From the NCBI GenBank assembly GCA_950097015.1, contig CATNEN010000001.1:5689001-5753000 (forward strand): DNA of 64,000 bases, in the 5' to 3' direction. This DNA is from Macrostomum hystrix. Taxonomy: Eukaryota > Platyhelminthes > Macrostomidae. Of the stretch, positions 1-9,712 are shown piece by piece; position 1 is the first letter of the stretch; the number at the start of each line of letters is the position of its first letter. The translations under genes were made by a program, and so were the position numbers. The notes below the pieces were generated by a model. That model saw nothing but the letters and a program-made list of their open reading frames with translations, ran no database searches and had not been told where the DNA came from.

Positions 1-31
1 AAATTTCCTTGAATTTTTTATTCTACGCCAG

Positions 32-172
32 TTTCTATTTTTAGAAACTGAAGATAAAGATGACGTCAGATTCTTTTATTAGAACCAGGATGAAAATGAA
101 TACGGATTCTATTTTTAGAATCGGGATGAAAATGACGTCAGATTCTATTTTTATAACAAGGATTAAGATGAC
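32..172. repeat. 36-bp tandem repeat, about 4 copies, with CRE-like palindromes
   Basis: Four degenerate copies of a unit of about 36-37 bp are visible, each with a core like attctatttttagaa followed by a gatgaaaatgacgtca-type segment. Two copies carry the palindrome TGACGTCA (60-67 and about 131-138), the consensus CREB/ATF site. The array lies just 3' of the visible part of the minus-strand gene at 179-772, probably in its intron. Whether the palindromes bind anything is unknown. Confidence 0.7.
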
Positions 173-178
173 AAATCA

Positions 179-772
179 TTAAGTTAAACGTATATTATAC
201 TGTGTAAAAATCAATAAAAACAAATACGAAAAAGCATACCTATACTTTGCCTTATGCAAATAAGGATAGACACGATTAGTACAATTGAACTCTTTCGATT
301 CGCTAGCTATTTTATTATGCCAGTGCTGATGCTGCGCCAGCTCACTATAATCGGAAGAGTTTAGAAAGAGTCTGTCTCCACAGTCTGGCGCAGAATTGAT
401 GCGAAAGGCGATTCGCCAAGCGATTGCGCCGCCAAGATCGTCAGAGTTGCTGCTAACAGCGGCCCAGGTGACTGAACTGTCGCATAGAACGAAATTATCT
501 AGAATAGAATCGTCCGGTTGCTGTGTACTAATCAATAGACTGTGATCAATATAGCTCAGCCCATTGTCCAATATACCGCATCTTCTGTTACTCTGTGGCA
601 ATAAAAAGTTGGTTATTTGAGCTTGCTGCTGCTTTAACGGCTGCGATGTAGTCTGCGGATAATTATCTAGCAATTGATCGGGCTTTTGAATAATAACACC
701 TGCCGAATCGTCTGATGAGCTAGCAAGAACGGCCCAAACTAGAGTCGTCAATGTTGCGACAATTAACAGCAT
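179..772 (-). CDS. Secreted protein of unknown function, N-terminal part
   Basis: An open frame of about 198 residues begins at an ATG at 772. The first 20 or so residues form a signal peptide (MLLIVATLTTLVWAVLA, then a serine/aspartate-rich stretch). The rest is hydrophilic, with cysteines in the contexts RRCGIL, FVLCDSS, APDCGDR and FNCTNR, and NSS and NCT N-glycosylation sequons, so an extracellular protein is likely. The frame also opens upstream to a TTG at 787, but the ATG gives the better signal peptide. Near 230-245 the frame passes possible splice donors (gtatag, gtatgc), so the last 20 or so residues may be intronic read-through and the gene may continue beyond the left edge. No domain family is recognised. 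Confidence 0.5.
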   Translation of the reverse strand: MLLIVATLTTLVWAVLASSSDDSAGVIIQKPDQLLDNYPQTTSQPLKQQQAQITNFLLPQSNRRCGILDNGLSYIDHSLLISTQQPDDSILDNFVLCDSSVTWAAVSSNSDDLGGAIAWRIAFRINSAPDCGDRLFLNSSDYSELAQHQHWHNKIASESKEFNCTNRVYPYLHKAKYRYAFSYLFLLIFTQYNIRLT

Positions 773-786
773 TGAAGTGAAGTTCA

Positions 787-1385
787 ACCCGTCCGCTTCT
801 GCACAAAAGCTCTGAATGTTCTAGTTTTATGAAAGCTGCAATTTTTGTAGAAATGTGATCAAACAATAATTAATTTGTTGTAAGTACTGTTGATTTTTGC
901 TTATCCTAAGAAACTCATTAGGACTACCAAATGTAAAAATGGCCTGAGCCTATAAAAAACTAAAATCAGAGCAAAAGAGCTTTTCTCAATTCAACAAATG
1001 AAAACGTATGAAATCAGTGTAGTTCCTTTTGCGGGAGTGTATCTTGTTGTAAAAATTGTAGTAATATAAGAACATCTAAATCAAAGAATTTTAAGACACG
1101 AATAAAGATAAAAATTGACATCTAGTAAAGGCAGAAAATTTTTGCGACTTTGCCACCCCAAAGTGCGAGCGCATGGACCAAGTCAAGACTGCTGGTTCCA
1201 CAATATGTAAACATAGTTGTAGAATTTCCCAGATATCAGTCTGTCATAAATAAACATGGCTGCACAGTTGGATTGAAATGCCGCTGATTGCTAACCAATC
1301 AAATGGACGGAGATTCAAATTGAAATGTTCTTGTCTTCGACAAAAATCGCTGAATAGTTTGACGATGCTGACTCGGACGGGTTTG
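787..1385. other. AT-rich non-coding stretch
   Basis: No convincing coding frame is seen. It may contain the promoter of the minus-strand gene at 179-772. At about 1340-1395 is a short segment that resembles one at 52750-52800 (shared conceptual motif DSDGF), suggesting a dispersed repeat that continues into the adjacent minisatellite. Confidence 0.5.
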
Positions 1386-1399
1386 AAAATTAGTTTGGG

Positions 1400-1692
1400 A
1401 GCTTAGTTTAGTTTAGTTTAATTAGTTTAGTTCGGTTTGGGAGCTTAGCAAAGTAGGCAGTGGGTATTCGGTTTGGGAGCTTAGCAAAGTAGGCAGTGGG
1501 TATTCGGTTTGGGAGCCATAGCAAAGTAGGCAGTGGGTATTCGGTTTGGGAGCTTAGCAAAGTAGGCAGTGGGTATTCGGTTTGGGAGCCATAGCAAAGT
1601 AGGCAGTGGGTTTTCGGTTTGGGAGCTTAGCAAAGTAGGCAGTGGGTATTCGGTTTGGGAGCCATAGCAAAGTAGGCAGTGGGTTTTCGAAA
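1400..1692. repeat. 36/37-bp minisatellite, about 7 copies
   Basis: The unit ggtttgggagcttagcaaag followed by taggcagtgggtattc repeats about seven times. Two versions mix: one with gcttagc (36 bp) and one with gccatagc (37 bp). It is preceded by degenerate gtttagtttagtt runs and ends at a cgaaatacc motif. A single diverged copy of the same unit with the same gaaatacc end lies at about 52965-53015, so this array probably expanded inside a dispersed repeat. Confidence 0.85.
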
Positions 1693-1976
1693 TACCCTGT
1701 GGTGTTTCTCCAGGGGGCGGAAATAGGATGGTAATTCTTAGCTCTTTCTACTGTACTGTAAAGGTAAAATAAGTGCACTCTGTCTGAATAGAATGAAAAC
1801 TGATTCAAAATTCAAATTCAAAATTGATTTTGAACACATGGCTCGGGAAATACAGTGCATGCCATATAGACATTCCTGCATTAAAACACTAACAAGTTCC
1901 AAGCTGTTACAGTGTATCTATTTTTAAACTTGATTACTTAGCTCAGATAAAGGCACTGGTTGAGCGTCTATAACCT

Positions 1977-2303
1977 TTACTGTATTAGCAGTATCTGTAT
2001 TAGAATTATCTGGATCATTGTATACATGCGATTGACTTTGCCCAGCAGCACATAGATCAGGCACACTGCTAGCAGGACTAGAGCCAGCAGAAGATGATGT
2101 ACCCATTGTGGTCTGACAGCAGGCGCACTGACAGCAGTTGCACATCCGCTCTGTGGCAAATGGTGAAACAGAAACTAGTAAGTACAAGATTGTTACAAAT
2201 ACAACTGTACTTAACTTAATACTAAAAAATAAGTATACTTACGCAGACATGGAAACACTCAGCACATGGTTTAGTATCAATTAGAGGATTTTTATTTGAT
2301 TCA
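1977..2303 (-). CDS. Tail-anchored membrane protein, last two exons
   Basis: Two exons join cleanly on the minus strand: 2303-2243 (acceptor tttttcag, donor gtaagt) and 2150-1977 (acceptor tgccacag, TAA stop). Exon phase decides the reading frame: the upstream exon is open in one frame only and ends in phase 0. That gives a tail with closely spaced cysteines (KPCAECFHVC, then SGC), a 20-residue hydrophobic helix (HLLLALVLLAVCLIYVLLG) and a short basic or hydrophobic end. This is a C-terminal anchor topology. The cysteines could be part of a zinc-binding motif, but too little is visible to name a family. A second open frame over the last exon (cysteine-rich, CNCCQCACCQ) would need a different phase and is less likely. 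Upstream exons are not located. Confidence 0.5.
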
Positions 2304-4030
2304 CTGAAAAATATAAAAGAGCTAGAAGCAATAAATTTTATAGATTAAATAATAGGTTAGAAAACTAAAATATTAAAATTATTTGTACTTTGTACTCTGA
2401 AAGCCTATACCAATAGTATTGCCCCTAAGATCAAGATAGTATTAACCTTATTATTACTCCATTACTCATAATTTCTTTAGTCTAGTATCAAGTCTATATG
2501 TTTCCCAACAGAAATTAAAAACTATTGCTCTCAACTTTTACAAAAGCAACAAATAAAACAGCATTTTTCTATAGTGATATGCAATTAGTAATAATACTAA
2601 AAATACTTATTTTAATGCTGCCAATGCTGATTTATATTTTTAAGGTAACAACAAACAAATATGTGCCATATCAAAGCCATATTTGAGCTTAAAATTGCTT
2701 CTATTCTTGAAACTATGTTAAACAGCTGATTAAATAAACTTTTGACCTGATTCTTTTGCAAAACCATAGCCTTTAAAGTATGTCTTTTATATCCCAGAAG
2801 ATTTTTTTGGCCATTGGTTAGGCACTATTAATTGTGCAAGTGTTCAGAAAGTCAGTTTTATATGTTGCCTTTGCTAATTGAGAGCAATAGTTTTAAATGT
2901 GTCTGAATATCTGTTTGGAAACTGATAGATTAAAAAAGAAAACCTCTGCCCTATCAAGCCCTAAATTGACAGTCAAGCTAATCCTTAGCATAATATCAGC
3001 CTACCTGAAAACAATAACAATTGTTACTTAAAATAGTATCTTGCATTTTTACATTTTACCATAAATCTGCTATTTTTGCATAAATATGTGTAGTATTGAC
3101 TATTGGTTGTTGCTCATATCATAAGCTATAATTTCCTGAATTGTCCATGATTTATTACTGATTATCATTATCACTCTAACTGATCTTGCCCATTTCAGGC
3201 TTGGATTTAGTAGAAGCCATGAGATCAAATAAAGATTGTCAAATAAAGATTGAAAAAAACTTTAGACATGATTGATGATAATATACTAGTGTCTATAGAG
3301 TAAAGTAACAGAAACCATACATACGTAACACCAAGCTGACCCGGCCAAATGAAATGATGGCCAAGCAAGGTAAGTCGCAAAAACCAATTGACCAAGTGCA
3401 AAAAAATCAGAGGGGGGACCAAGGGACAAAAAAGGAAGGAAAAAAAGGAAAAATGGGAGAGAGAAAGAGAGCAAATGAGAGCAAACTAAGTCATAAATAG
3501 AGCAATGAAATGAACTAAGTTGCAAATGAGAGCAAACTAAGTTGTAAATAGAGCAAAAACTAAGTCGCACAGCCAGCTAAGATTTGGGAGGTTGCACATG
3601 TATGACAGAAACAGACTATAGTCAGTCTAAAGATTGAACAAAAATTATATTGCAAATCTATAGCCCATAACAAAAACAAAAACCTTAAGTCAAAATTCAT
3701 GCTACATGTTTATATAACTAATTTAAAACAAAGAAATCAAAAAGATATTGTTGCAAATTATATAAATGTGACTTGCTTTTAAAGTATTAGGTTTAAAGAC
3801 AAAGTGTATAAAAATCTTTATTATTAGGCCCCTAATTAAAGCAAAAAAATGACAGTGCTGCTAAAAAATTTCAATTGACCTATTTTTTTTTATTTAATGT
3901 TTATTCAACTTTCTCCCATAATTGGTGATGAAAAATAGTCAGGTACATTGTTGTACATTGTTGATAACAACTCATCACTATCACTTATGTTACTAGCCTG
4001 TCGTAATGTGAAAAATAAACTATTATTACT
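2304..4030. other. AT-rich intronic or intergenic stretch
   Basis: No exon can be called with confidence. It probably holds introns of the minus-strand gene ending at 1977. At 3420-3560 a purine-rich run contains short imperfect repeats (gagagcaaactaagtc-like, about 28 bp apart). Confidence 0.4.
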
Positions 4031-4039
4031 ATAAAAGTA

Positions 4040-4861
4040 GGAAGTGCTTATTCCCACGATCCTGTGCCAATATTTTCAATTTTATCCACACAGATCCGTG
4101 CTGATAATTTCTGCTTATCCATATGGCAGCTTGTATGAATATAGGTCTACAACTCATATATGCCGTGCTGTTAATTTCAATTTTATCCACACAGATCTGT
4201 GCCGATAATTCTCTGCCTGTCCACATGGCAGCTTGTTTTGCCGATAACTTTAAGAACTTAAAGCACATATTTTACAGGAACTGTGTAGCAATTTTCATGT
4301 ACTATATACAACTGGTCATACATGTTTTCCAGAACCTGCAGTTATTTGTAGTAGGGCGTCTTTTAATTACGAGCAATGCAGACCTTAAATTTTGAATAAT
4401 CGTTAATTTCGAATAATCGTTAATTTCGAATAATCGTTAATTTCGAATAATATGTAACGTTGCTAACAATTGCATATGAAGAATCGCGCTGACATTTTTA
4501 TTGCACACGCGCTTGAAATATGATATGATGCACATGCGCAAATGATAACTACTGACTTGTTACCGTACGAAAATAAGGTTTCAGAAACTCGACGAAAGCA
4601 TGTTAACAAGTGCGAATTCCTCTGCGAATTCCTCTGCTTTCCTCTGCGAATCTTTACAATTGTGTGTCCTTCGGACTTAGGCATTAGATTCTTGAGAGTT
4701 AAAACAGTCTCCCAATGCTTTTGCTGGACAATTTTCTTAGTTGTAGACCTATTCATACAAGCTGGGCCCAATGCCATGAGGATAAGCAGAAAATTATCGG
4801 CACGGATCCGTGTGGATAAAATTGAAATTATCTGCACGGGACCGTGGGAATAAGCTCTGCC
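4040..4861. mobile_element. Non-autonomous TIR element with 9-bp target duplication
   Basis: The ends are long inverted repeats of about 110 bp. The left end (4040 to about 4150: gcttattcccac, then tttcaattttatccacac) matches the reverse complement of the right end (about 4740-4861: gtggataaaattgaaa, then gtgggaataagc). The direct repeat ATAAAAGTA flanks the element at 4031-4039 and 4862-4870. The left half also holds a second copy of the tttcaattttatccacac segment at about 4172. No transposase is visible. A 9-bp duplication with long TIRs fits a MULE-like or foldback MITE, though the superfamily is an inference. Confidence 0.8.
4388..4450. repeat. 17-bp tandem repeat
   Basis: Three to four copies of aatcgttaatttcgaat lie in the middle of the TIR element at 4040-4861. 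Confidence 0.8.
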
Positions 4862-4870
4862 ATAAAAGTA

Positions 4871-6262
4871 ACACAACACTGACTAATTGCTTGAATGTGT
4901 AAATGTTTCAATGAGTTGTTTTGACACACCCCATTAACAGTTTATTTAAAAAACTAAACAAATAAAACTACAGTTATGCAAATATTGAATAGGCCCTAGC
5001 ACCTAATAGTTTACAGTTTCTTAACTCTCTAGACACTCTTGTCTGAATGTCTTGCACACAGATTAACTAGTTACACCTACACTACAGCCAATATAATAGG
5101 CATATGGCCATTGGCCAGGCATGAAATAAATTATAAATTAATAAATTAATATATTAGACCTATTCACAAATTTATACAATACAAGTCTGCACTTGCTTTG
5201 CAGCCTGCAGAGGTAAAATGATCACGTGTTATTAACCACTTCGTCATATTTAGCTGACAAAAACATTTTACTAGGCCTGCCTACCTAGGCAGATGTTTTA
5301 AAATAAAAGGGCGCATTACGATAGCAAAATTTCACGGTGTGCACAAGTGTAACATTGATTCTTTGGTTCAAAAATTTATTACATAATAAATTAAAAAAAA
5401 ATTTTGTTGCTATCCATGTAGGCCTAGTGTAAGTCGCCATTGACATACTCGATTACATGCCCATTCGGGGAAACTACGAGTTTTCTTGCAGTTCAAAATC
5501 GCAAAACGATTTTTACGTCTCACAATATATAAATGAAGATATTGGTGCAGGGTGCAGCAGAAAGGCACAAAACTATACTTGTTTCATTTTAATACGTTAT
5601 CCACTTCCTTTTTTGATTTACTTAGCTTGCAGCGATAATTTTATTCCAATATTCATTTTACGTTAACTGTATTCGGATTCATACTATTTAAATAAGCGCA
5701 TGTACACATTTGGGACTAAGGCATGGAGCTCAGATTATTTATTTCTATAATTGCAATGGTTCTATGATGCACTTTTTTACAGCTTCTGTGATTTCCTCGT
5801 CAATATTTAATGTTTAATAATGAATAATGTTTGAACACACCAAAGCTTACCTGTGCATAAATCAAAACTAAAAAAACGAAATCACGAAATAACTTAACTC
5901 TCTTTTTAATTTTGCAGATGAGTTTTTGTTAAAAGTCTGCGCAAAAAATATACGAATTCCAGAAAATGAAGATCCTTTAAAACCAATATATTTAGTGAAA
6001 CTTCTTCATCGCTGTTAATAAAAGATAAACTTAAAACACAATTAAATTAAGATTCTTTTTTAATAGTCAGGTCCCCAGTTAGCGCTTAATTTTAATTGCT
6101 GATTGCGGCATGGTTAAAAGGAATTATAAAGTTATAGAGTTTTCATTTCTTAAATCAATTTTTAAACTGGTAATGAATGAAAAATCAGCAACGTTTTAAA
6201 AAGTCGGACAAATCCTCCACTAAACTTAACTTGTTTGACCCAAAATCTTACAAAAAATCAGT
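4871..6262. other. AT-rich stretch without a recognised gene
   Basis: No conserved coding frame was found. A 70-codon open frame on the plus strand at 5457-5666 shows no family and low complexity, and I do not call it a gene. Splice-like motifs occur (for example cttacctg at 5849 on the minus strand, tttttaattttgcag at 5905 on the plus strand) but cannot be tied to an exon. Confidence 0.4.
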
Positions 6263-6690
6263 TCAAGCTAGAAGCCTGAAGAACTCCTCGATTTTTTCAA
6301 AGTTCAGTGGCGATAGAGCCACTGCAATAGCACTGATGGTCCCAAGCAGGTGAAACTCATCCCCGTTGTTTTTTTCCAATTCTGCGGCCCAGCTGCAGGG
6401 CTGTGCAGTTAAAAACAGGCTCCCAAACGACCGGGTAGGTGGATATTAAGACCTCATTGTCCAAGAAACCATTAGTATAAAGCTGCAATGTGCCATTATC
6501 GATCGATGCGGCAACGTTCTGCCAAGACTTACTACTGTTCAACCAATTTCTCCTGGATTTGCCATAGAATTTTGGCTCCATGACGGCCGAGTAATAGTAC
6601 CATCGGTTCGCCTCGCCATATATTTCCACAGGTGGGGTCCAGTCAAAAGCGGATAGCGGCAGGTCACGATTCCATGAAAGGCTGGACCCG
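6263..6690 (-). pseudogene. LamG/concanavalin-like exon with one frameshift
   Basis: Minus-strand translation gives a typical LamG jelly-roll pattern. A segment starting near DWTPPVEIYGEANRW leads to WQNVAASIDNGTLQLYTNG, the strand-turn-strand signature (W-hVA--dg-l-lYvNG) of laminin-G or pentraxin-like lectin domains, and then to LQLGRRIG. The frame breaks at an A7 run (plus-strand T7 near 6370). One A fewer would let it continue through GDEFHLLGTISAIAVALSP to a TGA at 6263-6265. It is either a recent single-base insertion or a sequencing error at a homopolymer. Upstream exons probably lie at 6700-7050 but are not resolved. Such domains occur in secreted or cell-surface carbohydrate- and protein-binding proteins. 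Confidence 0.5.
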
Positions 6691-7194
6691 CGGCTGCCTT
6701 CTCAACCTCATCAGCCAGGTCAACCTAAACCGGTGCCACCTGTAATCTGACTGTCGTTGAGCAGAGCAAATGATGAGTGGCAGACATTAATGAAACATTC
6801 TGGCTTGTGTTTCGGCTTTTTATTTAATTAGTTCTACAACAAAAATGATTTGACAAAAACTTCAGTTGTTATTCTGCAAATTAAAACAAAAATAAAAAAC
6901 AAAGGAGAGCACTAACGGGAATTAGAAAGGCAGATGAGTATTTGTTAAATAGGTGCTAGCAAAAAGTACGCGATCGAACAAAAATGCTTCAAGAAAAAGC
7001 AAATAATTATAAGACTTTCTGTCAAAAAACAGATGGTTGATAGAATAATTTTTGACAGATAAAAACTGCGTTCACGGTCCGTCAGATGCCGGAGCATTCA
7101 GCTTGGTAAGCGGTGTGTAACGGCAGGAGGGTGAGAACTTATTAGCGGAAGCTTTTTATATCCTTTGGAAAGAACAGCCCAGGAATGAAGGTTC
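6691..7194. other. Upstream part of the LamG-like locus, unresolved
   Basis: Possible further exon sequence of the minus-strand LamG-like gene lies around 6700-6800 (a short frame with CHSSFALLNDSQITGG), but the splice sites are not convincing. The remainder is AT-rich and featureless. Confidence 0.3.
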
Positions 7195-7665
7195 AATGAA
7201 CCCCATAAAGGTAGAATCTAACTGGAAATTTAAGCTTTGAGATGCGATTCCCACCAGTTTCTACTCTTTTGCTAGTTCGCACTCTTGGTAAGTAAACATT
7301 TAGTCCTAAAGAGGGATTTTGTCCATCTCTCTATATAGACAAACTCTGTTGCTTAGTTGCCTCTCAACTGAAATTTGCAATTACGGAACTATAACATAGC
7401 TCAGAGCCGCTACACTTCAACCTAAACCTTGCGCTTGTCGGGTTTTCCACCGTCTCATTCTCATTTCCACCGACGGCAGTGACTGCCCCTGAGAGGTCGA
7501 CGGTCTCATTGGCCGTAATACTGCTTGTAAGAAACGTGACCGTCGTCGAAACGAGGGTAGCGACAGACGCAGCGAGGTCGATAGATCGAGTGATCGAGTC
7601 AGAACATCTGATATCGCTCCCATATCGGATGCGCGCCTCTTGCCGTTAGTCAAATACCTTATTCG
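7195..7665. repeat. Duplicated segment upstream of WSC gene A, matched at 24010-24480
   Basis: About 470 bp here is nearly identical to 24010-24480 (starting accccataaaggtagaatct, ending gttagtcaaatacc). It differs by scattered substitutions and one 9-bp indel. Both copies sit upstream of a WSC gene, so they belong to the duplicated unit. An open frame of 78 codons (A) or 96 codons (B) survives on the minus strand, rich in Arg and Ser, and the plus strand is open too. No family is recognised, so I treat it as a duplicated flank rather than a gene. Confidence 0.75.
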
Positions 7666-7736
7666 AATACAAAAACGAAGATAAAATTGGAAATTAGTAG
7701 ACCTATGTGGGCTCTATCTTTTCCAGGAAATTACAG

Positions 7737-8815
7737 ATGACCTTTCCAGGACTTGGACGGCTCGTGATGTCGCTACTATTACTGCTGCTGATGGCAATGT
7801 CTCTATCATGCGGCCTGAAAGTTCAATTTCAGTACATCGGCTGCTTTACTGACTTCGTTGGAGGGGTTCGAGATATGGATGGCCTGCTTGACGTCACGCA
7901 GTACGGCAAGTTCGTCAAGGTCGCAAGCAACCCTAACATCATGGACATTCTTCTGACCTGGGAGTCGTGCAGCAGTATCTGCTCCATCGGCGGCTTCGCC
8001 TTCATGGGACTGCAGGCTGGAGTCGGCTGCTACTGCGATAACAAGTACGGAACCCAGGGCCCGTCTGCCGGCTGCTTTTCTCTATGCGCCGGTGATTCGA
8101 CAAAGTACTGCGGCAGCAGCTGCAGAAACTCCGTGTTCGACCTGACCTACCTGGGTGAGGGAGCCCCTATACCTTTCTCACATTCCACATATACGAGTAT
8201 TTCACATTTTTAGGACAATAGTATATTTTCATAGTGTATGATTTGTGTCTGAAATGATCATATTAATGCTTTACACCAGCTCAAATTAGGCTATATTTCA
8301 CAGTCGCAGCTATCGTGCAGTACATATGAAAGCTTGATATGGGCTCAGTCCATGGACTTGGGGGAAGAACACCCACCCCTAATTAACCTAGCTGATGTTG
8401 TTACCGATTTAGCAGGTGGGTAAACTAAAGCAATGCAGAGTTAAGTGTCTTGCTAACGGGCTCTGATTGTTCCAGTGGAGTCGAGAATCGAATCCCTGAC
8501 CTTTACGTTGCAAGTCCGAGTCGTGAGTCTGTGACAAACTGAACATTTTTCCCTGTAGATGACTTGAAACCGACCAGCCGGTTCGTGCAGTCGAGCCGCA
8601 GCGTGATCGAGCCGGCCAGTGCGGCAGTGAGGCTGGCCGGTCCGCTCTACCGAACAGTCGCCGCCCGCAGCCGAATCGTGTGCAGCAGCCTGTGCAGAGC
8701 TGGCTGCCAGGCTGTGCTGTTCAATTCGCAGCAGCGGCTGTGTCACCTGCTGCGTCTGACGGTCATCGCTGGAGACCTCCTCGCTGAACAGGGCCTGTTT
8801 TTCGTTCGCTCGTAG
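7737..8815 (+). CDS. WSC-domain secreted protein, tandem copy A
   Basis: Exons 7737-8154 and 8559-8815 (donor gtgagg, acceptor ccctgtag, phase 1) encode 224 residues. The ATG at 7737 starts a strong signal peptide (SLLLLLLMAMSLSCG, to about residue 26). Residues 33-139 form a WSC domain: YIGCFTDF at the start, paired cysteines in SCSSICS (78, 82), the GLQAGVGCYC core (98, 100) and Cys 113, 117 and 125. WSC domains are extracellular and carbohydrate-binding in known proteins. Exon 2 (residues 140-224) holds four cysteines in CSSLCRAGC and LCHLL, which resembles a short PAN/apple module; that assignment is tentative. Copy A has an extra cysteine (CGSSC). A pyrimidine tract and ttttccag just before the ATG suggest a 5' UTR intron. 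Binding partners are unknown. Confidence 0.8.
8340..8545 (-). mobile_element. tRNA-derived SINE in the intron of WSC copy A
   Basis: The reverse complement shows a pol III B-box-like ggattcgattct, then the family core agcaagacacttaactctgc and an accaagtccatggactg-like 3' part. The same core occurs at 16435 and 50700 on the plus strand. Equivalent copies lie at the same place in the introns of B, E and (deleted) D, so the insertion predates those duplications. Confidence 0.7.
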
Positions 8816-9399
8816 ATGCTTCACGCAATCTAAGAGACATGACATTTTAAACTACTTACCTGAGATAAAGAAATGAGCATCAGAATATTTTTGCCCTTTT
8901 AAATCTTTAAGCGACTGCTTCAGCTATAGCTCACAACTATTCCCGATGGCTTGGCCCAAAATCGAGGCAAGCTCGGACAAAAAATAATTTTCTGTGCAAA
9001 TCTCACACCCTCTCACGCCGAGAAGCTGCAGAAAAGAACTGACTTTGGTACAAGTTTTTTAGACAAGAGACTTTCTCGAAAAATCCGATTGCTTATGAAT
9101 TGGACGTTAATTGGGCTTCTTTTTTCAAGTGTGGAATCTATTGTCTATGGTTCAAACTGTCTGCGTTCGTTGGACAATGGAACATAAACTCCATTTATAC
9201 GAATGCTTACCCACTGTTTTGTTTACACTCGAGTGCCCTATTGCTATACTTTCTACTCTCTCCCTCTATCTGTTAAACTGATTACTAACATTACTTATCT
9301 CTTCTCTCCCTCGACTCTGATTGGCTTATCAAGAGGTACGAGTGGGCTGAAGGGTGGCTGAAGGGTAAAATGAGTAAAGACGGGCCAGAGGGTAAGAGC
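8816..9399. other. 3' flank of WSC copy A, duplicated with copy B
   Basis: The sequence follows 26352-26940 closely (for example gatggcttggcccaaaatcg and gtacgagtgggctgaagg). Identity stops at about 9399/26939, right after agagggtaagag. That point marks the edge of the transposon nest separating A from B. Confidence 0.7.
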
Positions 9400-9628
9400 G
9401 CAGAACTGCATAAAGGACAGTTTTAATCGGTTTTATATAGTGTGCTGTACTAAGGCATTTTCCGCACATGCGATGTCCATTTACACATATACATGGGGGT
9501 GGGGCTGTTAGTTTGTCTTCCAAACAAATGGGACATTCATAGTACTCCGGGATTTGTGTCGCAGTATCGTCTTTTGTCGCCATTTGTTTGCTTGCTGAGT
9601 GTGCTTGATTTTGCTCGAGAGAGTTCAT
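9400..9628 (-). pseudogene. Truncated RING-finger fragment next to gypsy integrase
   Basis: From an ATG at 9628 the minus strand reads into a RING pattern: ECPICLEDKLTAPPPCICV, then NGHRMCGKC. The spacing of the first Cys pair, the Cys/His and the following Cys pair resembles SIAH/TRAF-type RING domains. The last zinc-ligand pair is missing because the frame runs into the WSC flank at about 9400. RING domains recruit E2 enzymes for ubiquitin transfer. The fragment lies directly 3' of the integrase on the same strand, so it could be an accessory ORF of that retroelement or a captured host exon. Confidence 0.5.
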
Positions 9629-9712
9629 GAATAGACGCCTTTTACGACAAGCTTTGAATGGCTGTAGTGCTATTTTTATCCGGGTCACAACACATGAATT
9701 GGTTTTCCGAAT

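Noticed and set aside
1924-2187. Cysteine-rich frame (CNCCQCACCQ) as the product of the exon at 1977-2150
   Set aside because: The upstream exon is open in only one frame and ends in phase 0, which selects the tail-anchor frame instead.
8453-8845. Antisense frames opposite exon 2 of every WSC copy (93-157 codons)
   Set aside because: They are present only because exon 2 is GC-rich and conserved. The sense strand has the splice sites, cysteine pattern and stop, and the antisense frame has no domain.
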